This document shows positions 24,001 to 35,182 of a DNA stretch of 64,000 nucleotides, in pieces; within the stretch, counting starts at the first letter, position 1; each line of letters opens with the position of its first letter. The notes below the pieces were generated by a model. The model saw nothing but the letters and a program-made list of their open reading frames with translations. It did not search any database and was not told where the DNA came from. The translations under genes were made by a program, and so were the position numbers. The stretch covers positions 307,069 to 371,068 of the forward strand of contig VXAZ01008033.1 in NCBI GenBank assembly GCA_013399875.1, written 5' to 3'. Source of the stretch: Gymnorhina tibicen. Its lineage: Eukaryota > Chordata > Aves > Passeriformes > Artamidae.

Positions 24001-27000
24001 TACAGTCAGATTGTAGTCTGAGTTAGGGAGACGGTTTTTTGCTCACCTCTAGTTGCCTTTTGGTGACATCATAGAATGTGCTCCAAGGGAGATCTGCCAA
24101 GCCCAAGACCAGCAGCGTTGGCTCAAACCCGTATCCTCGGACTAGAGGGGTTCTGAGAGCTTATAGGCCTGCATGATAGAAAACTGGATTGGTCCAGATG
24201 TTTTTCACCATCAAAGAAATTGAAAACATTCTGTGAACACCAAACCACAACCTCTTAAAAATGGTTTAAATATTCTAAACCTGTAAATGAATAAGAGATG
24301 ATGGGGGCTGGCATTTTCAGGTTTATTTTTTCCCCCTCAAGGTTTACTCTTCAGGGAGATCTGTGTTACTCCTGTTCTAAAACAATCACTTACATTGAGA
24401 TGTTCCACAATTCCCTATTCTATTAAACATTGCCAAAAGCTCATTGAAAATTTGTGGGGGAGGACAGAAACTGCTTTGTAAATATTTTTCAAATTGTATT
24501 TAATATTTTCAGTTTGAAAGAGTGAGGGTTATCTACAAGTATGCCTTGGACAGAATTCCAAAGCAGGATGCCCAGAATCTCTTCAAGAATTACACCATCT
24601 TTGAGAAGAAGTTTGGAGACAGGAGGGGAATCGAGGACATCATTGTCAGCAAGAGGAGATTCCAGTATGAGGAGGAGGTGAAGGTATGTGTGACAGGTAC
24701 CCTCCAGGCTCGCTGCACAGCCAGCTGCTGCTTCAGGTATGCGAGTGTTTTGTGATATCAAGGCTGATAGGTTTCACATTACCCTTGGAAGCCAGTCCAA
24801 AAAAATACCCAGAGAATGTTCATTTTAGAGCCAGAATTCCATCCCTGGGAAAGAGAATGATGTTTGCATTCACTGCCTTTTTTGTTTCTGCTTTCTAATC
24901 AAGATTGTGCAGGTGAGGTTTTTTTGATTGAACTCGAGGCTTGGTCCCCTTTCAAGTCATCTTAGGGATAATTCAGTTTGAGCTTGTAGTTACTACTTCA
25001 GTTAGGGAGTAGCCGTTACGGGACACCTCACCTGTGCATAAATACCTTTTTGTGAGGAAACAGCTGTGCCACACACCTGTCTGCTGCTCAGTCCACACTG
25101 CACATTTCATCATTCCTCGTCCCTTCTCACACTTCACTTGGACTGCCTTCATTGAGACGATGCCAGGGGCAAAATAAAAACAAAATAAGATTTAAAACCA
25201 ACTCATTTTTAACCCGAAAGCTCTACCACAAGCATCCCCAAGACTGACGGTTTTCGTTAATACTCCGGTGATCAATTTTAAAGGGGAAATTCTGAGTGAG
25301 TAAAGGATCAGGCTCTGTTCTTTTTAGTGACTGAGGTTTCTTTGCTGTTGCCCTGCTGCCCTCTCTCTGGCAGGCAAACCCCCACAACTACGACGCGTGG
25401 TTCGACTACCTGAGGTTGGTGGAGAGCGACACGGATGCCGAGACCGTGCGGGAGGTGTACGAGAGAGCCATCGCCAACGTGCCCCCCATCCAGGAGAAGC
25501 GCCACTGGAAGAGGTACATCTACCTCTGGATTAACTATGCACTCTATGAGGAGCTGGAGGCAAAGGCAAGTAGTGACAACGCAGGGGTTTCCCTTTCCTT
25601 TTAGTAAATAGCTACTGATAACTTAATAAGAAACCCAAGAACTAAATATTCCGTGTCTTACTAGTTTTGTGTAACAAGCTGCAGGATTTACTGTTTAAGC
25701 ATAGAGAATTTTTCCTGTTTCAGTTTTCCCTCCTGTGCATAGGGGAACAAAAAAACCGAACTTGTTTTACCCTAATTCATCCAAATGATCACTGATAGTG
25801 AAAGCAGGAGTGGGTATTTCTAGCCACAGCTGAACTGCCCGTGCCAGGCTGTTACCTGAACTTGTGAAATACTTTTATAGTTGACAAAAACCATTTGTGA
25901 AGCAGCCACGTTGTTGCTATAGTGGCCTTTGAGGCTGTGCAAGCATTTATTCTGTTTCCGGTCATGGAACATAGAGCTGCTCTGAGTACAGAACACCTGT
26001 TCAGTGTCTATTAAGGGAAAAGACACGTTTTTCCTCCCACAACGGGGACACTCCTTGTTTTATTGTCTGCTTCTTAGCACTGAACCTTGCTTTGAGTCTT
26101 GCCTGATTCAGAAGCTGCCACCTTTGAATTGTGCACGCTAAGTAGATAAGCGTTCCTGATTCCAACCAGCTTGACTTAAATACTGTTCTGCGGTCTTGCA
26201 GTCGTTGCAGGATCCAAAATTCAGCATAATCTCAGCAGTAAACAAAGTGTTTAACACTGCCTGTTCTTACAGGATGCAGAGCGAACCAGACAGGTGTACC
26301 AGGCGTGCCTTGAGCTCCTGCCGCACAAGAAGGTATGGCTCCTCCAGCAGTCCGGGTTGAGTTTTGGGTTAAAATGCCCTAGATTAGATCCTTCAGTTCT
26401 CTTCCCTGCCGGCATTCAGGTGTGTGGGCAGCTCCACATAGCTGCTAGCAGGTCCACGAAGGCTTTGCTTAAAACTTCAAGTATCCCTTCCAGTTTCTCA
26501 AAACGCCAACCTTCCAAAACTGATGGGGAGGTTTTCAAGCTAAAGTGCAAGACGTCTGTAGTTTGCATCACAGTGGGAAACTGCAGGGCAAGCACTGGTC
26601 TCAGATTCCCTCACACACATCAAACACGAGGGTTTTTCCAGTATTTTCAAATTAGTAAATAGTTCCTAAGTAGACTGTTAGAAGATGAAACTACGCATAG
26701 TCAGTAAATAGGGAAGACCATTTAGTCTGTGCTTGCTTGCACTCCTCCTCGGGCAGGACCGTTCATTACTGCTCACAGCCCAGTCTCTTGCAGTCTCTGG
26801 AGGGCACTTATGGCTCTGCTTTACTGGGGTAGCACCTTCTATAGCATCCAGTGGCCTTCATGGTCACCCCTGAGTTTGACAAAACAGCTTTCAGGTCTGT
26901 CTTCCCCGTTTCAATTGGTCTTCAAGGCTGATTGATTGGAGGTTTGTGGGGGTTTTTTTTTGCTTGTGAACTTCACCTGAAATATCTGTGCGGCCAAACC

Positions 27001-30000
27001 CTTACAGCTACTAATCTGCATTGCCTTGGAACGTCACAATACCCTAGTTCGTGTTCTTTTTCCAGTTTGTCACTTATCGTGTCATCTGAGCGTAAGATTA
27101 ATCTCTAGCTATTAAAAGGCTGATTAGCTGTTAATTGATTCAGCAATAGCTGATGTTTTGCCAGTTGATGATTGGTTAAAAAACTGTTTTCTGTGGTTTG
27201 AAAGACTTCCGCCCTGGCCATTTTTTCTTTCACCCCAATATATTGTCCTGTCACAGAGAGATTGTTTTAGGTAATGAACTCTCAACCTTCCAGCAGGAAA
27301 ACACTGAGGTCAAAGGAGGTTACCTGCAGTAGCAGTAACATCTTGTGTAGACGGAATGCTTATTTTTTTAAGGAACGTGTGTGCGGTATTATCTACGGAC
27401 TTTCCAACCTAAATAGCACTTTGTTCTTTTTTCTTCCAGTTTACATTTGCCAAAATGTGGCTGCTGTATGCACAGTTTGAAATTCGCCAGAAAAACCTCC
27501 CCCTTGCCAGAAGGGCTTTGGTAAGCTTTTGTCAGAGCCATAATTGACTTCACTAACTGATAGTAACACAGGAATGGTATTAAAAGATCTTAAATTGTCC
27601 CTCTAAATTGCTGGTTTAATCCACTTAAAATAAAGCATCTGAGAAGTCTGCAGGGGCCAGCATTTACTGTCATGTATGATTTAAAAAGAAATGTAGCTTG
27701 CTCTGATGAATTAGCCCCGGGCTGAAAGGACAAAGCGCTCCTCTGAATGCAGAGCACCCACATCAGCTTAGTGCTCTTACAAGTTCTTAGATGCTGCTGA
27801 TTCCTTGCAGTGATGCTTGTTCTAACAATAGCGTTTTAAAAAGCGCTGTAGGTGAACGGGAGGTTTGACTGCAGGAAATTAGGACCTGCCGACTGCTGAC
27901 AGAAGCAATCACAGGGACCTCAGGCGGGCTCAGGAGCTGCTGAGCAGGTTCACTGCTGTGTGAGTGTCAGCATGTCAGGGGACAGCAGGGTGTGATGGGG
28001 CAGCAAGATCTTTTGAAATGAAAAACTTCCTTTCTTTTCAGTTCAGATATTCTTAGTAAGCTCAGGGACAGCGTCAGGCATTTTGAGAGAAGGCCAATGG
28101 TGATAGCAGTTGAGGTGGTTTGACTTTAAAGAGCAGACTGATGGGGTTTCCACCAAAACAGTGATGGAGAGCACGTGGAGAAGAACTGAGCATGTTCTGA
28201 AACATCAGTGGCATTGTAGAGATGGAGGGCCATAATGGTGAGCAAACTGATAATCCCAAGTGGTGGTTTCCTCCGTTTTTAACAAATTCCAAGGTAATAA
28301 ACGTGTGGGAACATTGTGCGGGAGAATTGTGGTGAGGGAGTTCTGTCTCAAATTACCTCGCATCGGCTTGAGGGAGCAGAAGCTGCATCTCTCAGTAAGC
28401 AGCATGTGTCTGTAGAAGTGACTCCAAGGCCTGTCTCAGGTACGCCCGTTCTTAACTCTTGTTTGAAGAGATTCCCAAACTAAGAATCCAAAATTGCCCT
28501 CCGCTTGGCTTAGGACAGACAGTTTTCTTCAGAGACTGAGGCATATCAGAAAGAAGATGCTTTGTAAAGACGTCATTCTCCAGCTGTCCGTGGCTGTCAG
28601 CTGGCAGGCTGGGGTGGGCAGCCATTCTCTGTGCCAGGAGGAGCAGTGTGGGGCCACAGCTTGTTTGGTACCATTTGTTTCATGAGACGCTTGGGAGCTG
28701 CTTACCGGGCAGGCTGGTACAGACCGTGCTTCCTTCAGGTGCTCAGCTGAGGAGCCAGGCTAAGCTCCACTCACGCTCCGTGGGGAACCCACATCACGTA
28801 GAAGTGTGACAAGTGACGGATGTTTTCTGCTTCCCGGGCTCTCGGTGTTTATGGATGCACTTTTGTTCTGCAAACACTGAATTTCCTACTGGCCCTGAAC
28901 AATCTGAATAAACAGTGCAAAAGAATGAGTTGTAGTTCAAGCACTGGAGAGTAAAGAAACACTTAGAAAATAAAGTGGGTTTTATTTTCCTGCAAGATCA
29001 CTAAGGGGTTTTTTTTTTGTCTGCTTAACAGGGGACATCCATAGGTAAATGTCCAAAAAACAAACTGTTTAAAGGTTACATCGAGCTGGAGTTACAGCTG
29101 CGTGAATTTGACCGTTGCCGAAAGCTGTATGAAAAGTTCCTGGAGTTTGCACCGGAAAACTGCACGTCCTGGATCAAGTTTGCTGAGCTGGAGACCATCC
29201 TTGGGGACATCGACCGCGCCCGGGCCATCTATGAGCTGGCTATCGGCCAGCCCCGGCTGGACATGCCGGAGGTGAGTGGGGAGGGGGCCAGTTCTAAGGT
29301 ATTTCTTCCACAGTGGCTAATGAACATGTAAGTAATCCGCCAGATAAAACAGGAGGTGAAAGCTCAGTGGATGCTGTGCTCCAGGTTTGGTGCTGCTCAG
29401 CCCTAATCCCAGCCCGTGCCACCAGTGAACACCCTGAACTCCGAACCTTTTCTCAGGGAAATTTCACCTTTATCCATTCTCTTCCCCTTCCGGTATCTCC
29501 GTGTGCTCGGAACAAACACGATGAGAGGCTTCTCTCTTGCAGGTCCTTTGGAAATCCTACATTGACTTTGAGATTGAGCAAGAGGAGTATGAGAAAACCA
29601 GGAACCTTTACCGGCGGTTGCTGCAGCGCACGCAGCACGTCAAGGTGCGTGTGGGCACCCAGGACACAGAGCCGGCCCTGAACCTGGCCCGGGGGCAGGG
29701 AAAGCCTGGGCTGCCGGGGGTCAAATCAACCCAGGTTCAGGCCCGTGCCTGTGCTCTGAAGGGGGGAGGGAGGTTCCTAAATTCCGTACAACAACGGACG
29801 CATCTCAGATGAAAGAAGCTCTTCCAAGCAGCCCTCTTTGCTGAGCAGCTGTGGGATCTTAGTTGCAAAAACGTAGCAAGGGAAACTGTGATTTTCCAGT
29901 GTCGCCTGGTGCTATCACTGACTAAATTCACGCAGATTTCTCACGGCCTGAAACGGCCACAAGAAATTGATCCATGTGGCTTACGTGGATGTAGTGTCCC

Positions 30001-30785
30001 GCTGAAACGGGCAAACCTCGCAGGTGTGAAACAAGCAGGGATTTCCTGGGCACCTGCTCGTGTTGATGCTTGGGTGTTTTTTGCTGCTTTATTGCTTTTT
30101 AACCTCTGCCCTCGCTGCGGTGGCGCGGAGCGGGGCCTGGAGCCGGGGTGTGCCGCGTGTGCCTGCAGGTGTGGATCAGCTTCGCGCAGTTCGAGCTGTC
30201 GGCCGGCAGGGAGGAGCGGCTGCCGCGCTGCCGGCAGATCTACGAGGAGGCCAACAAGGCCATGCGCAGCTGCGAGGAGAAGGAGGAGAGGGTCATGCTG
30301 CTGGAGTCCTGGAGGAGCTTCGAGGACGAGTTTGGGACTGATGCCACTAAGGAGAGGATAGATAAGCTGATGCCTGAGAAAATAAAGAAGAGGAGGAAGC
30401 TGCAGGCCGAAGATGGGGTAAGGAAAAACTATGCCGGTAGTGGCTGTGAGCCCTTGGTGGCTTTGAGCTTTATGGAGTCAGCTGCTGGGGGTGGGATAAC
30501 AAATGTGGGGTTTACTTTTCTACTATTTCTCCAATCTCTCCTTCTTAATAGAAGCACCTCCTAAAAGCCAAGGTTAACATGCAAATTAAACTCACTTTGT
30601 GGTGTTTTTCTCTCTAGTCTGACGCTGGATGGGAGGAGTACTATGATTATATTTTCCCAGAAGACACTGCCAATCAGCCCAACCTCAAACTCCTGGCTAT
30701 GGCAAAGCTCTGGAAGAAGCAGCAGCAGGAGAGCGAAGCTGCAGCCATGGATCCTGACAAGGACATTGATGAAAGCCAGACTTAA
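21026..30785 (+). CDS. CRNKL1: CRNKL1, crooked neck-like 1 pre-mRNA splicing factor (complete, 14 coding exons)
   Basis: CRNKL1 (yeast Clf1/Syf3) is an arch-shaped scaffold of HAT (half-a-TPR) repeats in the Prp19-associated complex. It joins the spliceosome around activation and holds other factors together in the nucleus. Exons are 21026-21073, 21300-21452, 22334-22425, 22538-22696, 23051-23217, 23716-23894, 24513-24683, 25374-25565, 26273-26332, 27440-27520, 29032-29271, 29543-29644, 30169-30417 and 30618-30785. They total 2,061 nt, giving 686 aa against 687 for the shorter human form, with near-identity throughout. HAT repeats show as recurring W-x-x-Y/F and ARxIYERAL-type motifs. The start at 21026 has a good context (GCAAGATGG), and an in-frame TGA precedes it at 20978-20980. 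Introns 5 (AT-AC) and 8 (GC-AG) are non-canonical. Confidence 0.98.
21300..21452 (+). CDS. CRNKL1: CRNKL1 coding exon 2 (residues 17-67)
   Basis: It encodes [20 protein letters not shown], then a Pro run [12 protein letters not shown] and [11 protein letters not shown]. The acceptor is TTGCCCTGCAG and the donor GTATAG. Confidence 0.97.
21934..21972. repeat. Perfect 15-bp inverted repeat (hairpin) in CRNKL1 intron 2
   Basis: TTTTCCCCTTGATCC (21934-21948) and its exact reverse complement GGATCAAGGGGAAAA (21958-21972) are separated by 9 bases. Transcribed, this gives a 15-bp stem. Confidence 0.85.
22221..22257. repeat. 11-bp inverted repeat in CRNKL1 intron 2
   Basis: ATAATAATACC (22221-22231) is mirrored by GGTATTATTAT (22247-22257), with a 15-nt loop, about 250 bp after the first hairpin. 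It could be part of a decayed small transposon or chance in AT-rich DNA. Confidence 0.6.
22334..22425 (+). CDS. CRNKL1: CRNKL1 coding exon 3 (residues 68-97 plus 2 nt)
   Basis: It encodes [20 protein letters not shown], then [10 protein letters not shown]. This is the first HAT repeat, with the W-x-x-Y and W-E pattern. The acceptor is TTCTCCTCAG and the donor GTGAGG; a split Arg codon joins the next exon. Confidence 0.97.
22538..22696 (+). CDS. CRNKL1: CRNKL1 coding exon 4 (residues 98-150 plus 2 nt)
   Basis: It covers HAT repeats 2 and 3: [20 protein letters not shown] and [20 protein letters not shown]. It ends within the Trp codon of NQFWY before a GTACGT donor. Confidence 0.97.
23051..23217 (+). 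CDS. CRNKL1: CRNKL1 coding exon 5 (residues 151-206 plus 1 nt)
   Basis: It encodes [20 protein letters not shown], then [20 protein letters not shown]. The last base, T at 23217, is the first base of the Phe codon in the conserved YERFVLVHP. The following bases are ATATCCTT, a U12-type AT donor, not GT. Confidence 0.96.
23218..23715 (+). other. CRNKL1: U12-type AT-AC intron (CRNKL1 intron 5, phase 1, 498 nt)
   Basis: The 5' splice site ATATCCTT (23218-23225) matches the minor-spliceosome consensus 8 of 8. A TTCTTTAAC element (23696-23704) matches the branch-site consensus TTCCTTAAC 8 of 9. It lies about 12 nt before the terminal AC (23714-23715), within the usual 10-16 nt window, and there is no polypyrimidine tract. 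Splicing AT to AC yields exactly [13 protein letters not shown], the human protein sequence. No GT-AG pair nearby restores the frame. Confidence 0.93.
23716..23894 (+). CDS. CRNKL1: CRNKL1 coding exon 6 (2 nt plus residues 208-266)
   Basis: It starts with TC completing Phe207, then [20 protein letters not shown] and [20 protein letters not shown]. It ends NQKE before GTAAGA. Confidence 0.97.
24513..24683 (+). CDS. CRNKL1: CRNKL1 coding exon 7 (residues 267-323)
   Basis: It encodes [20 protein letters not shown], then [20 protein letters not shown] and [10 protein letters not shown]. The acceptor is TAATATTTTCAG and the donor GTATGT. Confidence 0.97.
25374..25565 (+). CDS. CRNKL1: CRNKL1 coding exon 8 (residues 324-387)
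   Basis: It encodes [20 protein letters not shown], then [20 protein letters not shown] and [15 protein letters not shown]. The acceptor is CTCTCTGGCAG. The exon is followed by GCAAGT rather than GT. Confidence 0.97.
25566..26272 (+). other. CRNKL1: GC-AG intron (CRNKL1 intron 8)
   Basis: The donor AAG followed by GCAAGT is the classic GC-type U2 donor. Apart from the C at position +2, it pairs perfectly with U1. The acceptor TTCTTACAG leads into GATGCAGAG. Using the nearby GT at 25570 instead would add four bases and shift the frame, while the GC donor gives the conserved LEAKD junction. Confidence 0.9.
26273..26332 (+). CDS. CRNKL1: CRNKL1 coding exon 9 (residues 388-407)
   Basis: This 60-nt exon encodes [20 protein letters not shown] (human [20 protein letters not shown]). 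The donor is GTATGG. Confidence 0.97.
26333..29031 (+). other. CRNKL1: CRNKL1 introns 9 and 10 (around exon 10)
   Basis: The two longest CRNKL1 introns, 1.1 and 1.5 kb, flank the 81-nt exon 10. I looked for intronic snoRNAs (C/D boxes) and found no properly spaced pair. No repeat family was recognised. Confidence 0.6.
27440..27520 (+). CDS. CRNKL1: CRNKL1 coding exon 10 (residues 408-434)
   Basis: It encodes [20 protein letters not shown], then PLARRAL, a complete HAT half-repeat. The acceptor is TTTTCTTCCAG and the donor GTAAGC. Confidence 0.97.
29032..29271 (+). CDS. CRNKL1: CRNKL1 coding exon 11 (residues 435-514)
   Basis: This is the largest internal block of HAT repeats conserved with human: [40 protein letters not shown] and [20 protein letters not shown]. 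The acceptor is CTGCTTAACAG and the donor GTGAGT. Confidence 0.97.
29543..29644 (+). CDS. CRNKL1: CRNKL1 coding exon 12 (residues 515-548)
   Basis: It encodes [20 protein letters not shown], then [14 protein letters not shown]. The acceptor is CTCTCTTGCAG and the donor GTGCGT. Confidence 0.97.
30169..30417 (+). CDS. CRNKL1: CRNKL1 coding exon 13 (residues 549-631)
   Basis: It encodes [40 protein letters not shown], then a basic stretch [18 protein letters not shown] that probably includes nuclear localisation residues. The exon is GC-richer than its neighbours. The acceptor is GTGCCTGCAG and the donor GTAAGG. Confidence 0.97.
30618..30785 (+). CDS. CRNKL1: CRNKL1 coding exon 14 and stop (residues 632-686)
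   Basis: It encodes [35 protein letters not shown] and the acidic tail [11 protein letters not shown] before TAA at 30783-30785. The tail differs from human (DEDVDESES) but keeps its length and charge. Confidence 0.97.
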   Translation, partial: SDAGWEEYYDYIFPEDTANQPNLKLLAMAKLWKKQQQESEAAAMDPDKDIDESQT

Positions 30786-30819
30786 TACCTTGCCTTTCCC
30801 CACCCCTTTCCTGGGCCAT

Positions 30820-30897
30820 TGTACAGTATTTTCATTGGTGATAAATAAATGTATTTGGAGAGTTTTAGTATTACTGGCTGGAGATGGGTTTTGTGTG
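30820..30897 (+). terminator. CRNKL1: CRNKL1 cleavage and polyadenylation region
   Basis: A UGUA motif (30820-30823), an AATAAA signal (30844-30849) and a GT-rich element (30874-30897) appear in the canonical order. The predicted 3' UTR is only about 80 nt, which is short for a vertebrate gene. Cleavage should fall around 30860-30872. Confidence 0.8.
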
Positions 30898-32784
30898 GAA
30901 GCCAAGCACCATCTTGGGGTTGGTTCCCTTTAGCAGTCCTGTGGGTGTCCAGCAGTTAAAGGAGAGGTCCTGGGACCAGTGCAGGGTTCTGCAGCTGTCA
31001 CCAGTGACCGCAGAACTGGGAGAACCGGGCGGTGACTTTGCCCTTAGCACGAGGCCCTGTCCCAAGGCTCCCACAGCCTACCCCAGCACCGCTCGAGGAC
31101 ATCAATGTGCCAGGGCAGCAGGCCTACTGTTGAGTGAGAGAGATGTTTCTAACCATCATCCCTGATGAATTTTTTAGTAATTCTGTTAAATAGGAGGATA
31201 TAATGAGAACAGTCGAAAACAAAAAACCCTGCTGACCACAACCCGGTCAACTTCCTATTTTATCCCAGAAAACAGTAAGGGGAGACAGCAGCAGAAGTTA
31301 AATACGCTGAAAGTAGCCCCTAGAGGACAAATCTGTAGGCATCAGTACCACAGTCAGTCTGTGTTTGAACACTTCCATGTCTTGGCAGGCACCAGCAGAG
31401 CTGTGTCACTGCTCTGGGCTGGGCAGTCGCCACCACTCTCACCTGTCAGGTCTGGCCTGTCCAGCTGTGGCCGGAGCAGCCTTTTCCTGCTCCACATGAG
31501 CCTCTGACTGTGCCTCTGCTCCCCTGTCCTCTCATCTCTGAGTGTTTCTGCTGACCCCCACCCCATTCTGTTGTAATGCTCATTTCTACTCTCCCTCTTG
31601 CTTCAATCCCTCCTGCTGCTCTGTGCCCCACTGCTTTTCACATTTCCTTTGATGTTTCCTTCTATCCAACTCCCTGTCTCTGCTTTTTTTCATTTCATTT
31701 GATGGAATTTGTCACGGAGCTTTCAGAGGTGGCAAGATGGTTTTCTTTTTTCTGTTTTGGGTGAGGTTTTTTGGGTGGTTTTTGTTTTGTGTGTGTGGGG
31801 AGAGGTTTGTTTGTTTGTTTTTGTATTGTTTCATTCTCTGAGCATTGCATTTTCCCAGGAATTCCTTCCTTTTTTTGAAGATGGAACCTTGTCCCTTTTT
31901 TTGCCAGCTGTGCTGTGTTACTGTGTCGGTTGCTGGTATTATCTCTCTTGATAAGGCCAGTGGTGAGGCTGTCAGCCAGGGCTCAGGTGAGCATCTTGTC
32001 TGTGTCTGTACAGAGCTGTAGCAGTTCTCCAGAGAGCAGCAGGGCCGCAGGGCACAGCGCCTTGCAGGGGAAGAACCATTGTTACTCCGACTTTTGGATT
32101 TTCAAGCCAGATTTATTACTGTGGGGGTGTTGTTTGCGAGAACAGGATTTGGACTTTTTTGCCTTTTCTAACCCTGAAACTCCTGTGAGGGGTGATCTGG
32201 ACTGACACCCTGAATGCTGCATTTCCAGGAGTAAAGCTACTCCCCCTTTGGAGCACCAGTGAGACTTGGGAGGTTTAATGGATTTCTCCTTCCACAGCTG
32301 TGTTCCCACCTCATTCCTCTCCCTCCTCCCTCCTGTTACAAGCCCGTCTTGAAAAAGGCAGACAGGAGGTTTTTATTCCACGACAAGCAAAGCAAAACAT
32401 GACCTGCTGCTGTGACTTGGGGGCAGTGAACGGCTCCATGGTTGAAGCATTACTTCAGGAGTGATAATGGACACAGATTTCTGTCCTCTTTTCCCTTGGA
32501 ATACGTGAGGCACCTGTGAAGCAGAAGCTCTGTGCCAGAGATCCCACGCTCCCCAGGAGCACTTGCCCAGACTCATCCTTCTGTTACTCCAAGCATGAAC
32601 CTGAAGCGTTTTTCGAACATTTTCAGCATTAATCTTTTGCACACTTCCGAAATGGGGAAGCCAAGCTCAACAGTTGGGCTCTGTTTTCCAGGTCTACAGC
32701 AATAGCTTTCCCTCACTCAGACTTTACGTTGCTGAAGTGAAGGAGGAAGGAGTTCCTCCCTGGGAGGGTGGGCAGGCCCTGGCA

Positions 32785-32950
32785 CAGAGAGTCCAGAGCA
32801 GCTGTGGCTGCCCCTGGATCCCTGGAAGTGTCCAAGGCCAGGCTGGACAGTGGGGCTTGGAGCAGCCTGGGACAGTGGAAGGTGTCCCTGTCCATGGCAG
32901 GGGTGGAATGGGATGGGCTTTAAGGTCCCTTCCCACCCAAACCATTGCGG
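32785..32950 (+). mobile_element. CR1 LINE 3'-end fragment
   Basis: It carries the bird CR1 tail signature: GGATCCCTGGAAGTGTCCAA, GGCTTGGAGCAGCCTGGGA, GGTGTCCCTGTCCATGGCAG and AAGGTCCCTTCCCACCCAAA. It is 5'-truncated, as usual for CR1, and non-coding here. Confidence 0.85.
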
Positions 32951-35137
32951 GGCTCTCTCAGTGCTTTGTGCCCTGCTGTCTGACTCCCAGTAGCCTCTGT
33001 CCTCCCCGGGCTCATGCTCTGGAATAGGTGCTGAGATATTCCTGCCCATTTGATTTATGCCTGTTTGCCTCACTCCTGCAGCGCTGCAGGTTCTCATGTT
33101 TAAGTTATGAAACCCCAGTGCCTTCCTGGCTCGTGCCTGGCCCGCCTGGATTTATCACCAGGCTGGGTGGAAGAGAAACATTCCTGCTGGGAAGGCTCCT
33201 GGCAGCAGAGAGGAGAAGGGGGACACCCACTGGAGAAACAGCCCTCTGGAGAAATGGCATCCCAAGGTTAAACTGTGATTCGTGAGGGGCTTTGGGAGCA
33301 TGGAGTGCTTTTAGATCTTTCAAAAATCAGGTTTTCAGGTGGAAGAGGGAACACAGAGTGTGGATTTGTGCAGTGGAAAGGTGATCAGCTCGACTGTTGC
33401 CTGGGAGAGGAGGATCCACAGGGTGGGCAATGGAAAAACATTGGGATTTAGGACACATTTATTCAGGGACAACTGTTTAAAACCAGACTTGTTCATGGAA
33501 CTGCTTGTTCAAGAGAGGGCTGGCTCCATCACTAAGTAAGGAGTAAACAGATTTTATGCTTTGGAGCTTGTGTGGCACAACTTAAACCGCCTGTCCCTGT
33601 CTCCCACCAACCAAGCAGCAGCTGCTGCAGTTCTGGGCTCTGGAAATCAGTGAGTTCAGGGACTACAGGCTGCCCTTGGGTTTTCAGGGAGAATATTTTT
33701 TTATTTCTTGCCTCCGTTCTGCACGCTATCTTTTGTGAAGCTGCCTTTTCACCTGTTTTTACATAAAATATCCCTCTTTATGAGGGATTTAAAGTGTTTG
33801 TGTTCGTTCCACCTCTGTAGATGCCATCAGTCAACAAAAATGCTGCACTTGAAAGAAGATAAACGCTTGCTTGTCTGCGCTTGGAAGTTGAGTTCTATTA
33901 GTGGATGGTTTATCTGCCACTGCAGGAGTTCAGAAGCAAGATAAATCCGAGGACCACGAATGGAAAATACCCTTCCTCAGTGGGAGCTGAGCCCTGTGTG
34001 GGTGGGAGGCGAGGGGTGCTGTTGCTGTGGAGCCCCAGGTGGTGGCCAGAGGGCAACTTGAGCTGTTTCCTCCTGCGTGTGCCGGGTGGGCTTTTTTGCT
34101 GAGCCTTCTGAGCCCGTGGATTTTGCAGTGAGCTGCCCGCAGTGCACGGTTTGCCACCGGACACCCATGGCGCTGGCACGGACAGACCTCAGCCTCAGCC
34201 CTGGTCAAGCTGTCGGGTGGGAGTCACAGGCACAAGGGTGGGCAAATCCCCACTGGATACAAGGATTACACTTGTCCAGGGAAAGAGGAGGGGCTCAGCG
34301 GTGGGGCTGCAGGAGTCACAGCGGCTGTAACCTTCGCTTGCGTAGAAAGGGGGGGAAAATCTGAGCTGTTTCATGGGAATTTGAGTAAATTGGCTGAATG
34401 TGTAACATTTGAAGAGACAAACTCAGGATGGCACGGGTTGGAGTAGTGTCCTTGTTGTGGCTGGGGGAGAATTCCCCAGAAGTCATCTTCCAGAGAGGGG
34501 TATACCAGGGATTTCTTTTTGCTCTTGGTTGTGATACAGAAAATGGAACATTTGTGTTCGTGATCTGCAGCACACCGCTATTATTAATTTTGCAGTTCCC
34601 AGCACTACGCTGTGAAGTGGGTTCAGAGAATGCCTTCTGGGAGTTAGGTGTATCCATCTGGAAGACGTTGGAAAATACTGATTTTCGTGGCGAAAGTGAG
34701 GAACAGGGCAGCAGCTGTGGGATGGGATCTGGACCTAGAGGCTGCAGCAAATGTCTCTGCTCTCTCCGTGAAGATCCCCTCAGCTAAGGTTGGCTCTGCC
34801 CAGGATGCCTTTTGTTCCTGCCATGTGGGGGAGGCTGGGACTGGTGGAATCTGCCTGTTTGGTGAGGAATTTGTATCCAGTGAGAAGCAGCCAGTAAGAA
34901 AGGGAGGAGGGACAGGTTTATGGGGTTGCTCAGGAAAATGACATGGTGACATCCGAAATGAATAGAAACCTTTGAGAGCATTATGGATAATTACGGAATT
35001 CAAACTGGGAATGTTCTGTGCATTTTTCATGTCCCTCCTAGGAGGAGTATAGCAGTTCTAATGTTTAATGCATGTACAGTAATAGAAACCTGAACCTATC
35101 TCCATGGGCCCGTTGGTTCCATTACTGTCCAGAAGGA

Positions 35138-35182
35138 AATAAATTAAATTCTATTAAATTCTAAATTCTATTCTATTCTACT
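35138..35182. repeat. AT-rich ATTCT-type simple repeat
   Basis: Irregular units of AAATT and ATTCT are repeated over about 45 bp. Confidence 0.7.

Noticed and set aside
25566..25575. GT donor at 25570 for CRNKL1 intron 8
   Set aside because: It adds four bases and breaks the frame into exon 9. The GC donor preserves it.
27165..27260. Possible C/D snoRNA in CRNKL1 intron 9 (TTGATGA at about 27167)
   Set aside because: No CTGA D-box at a suitable distance and no terminal stem.
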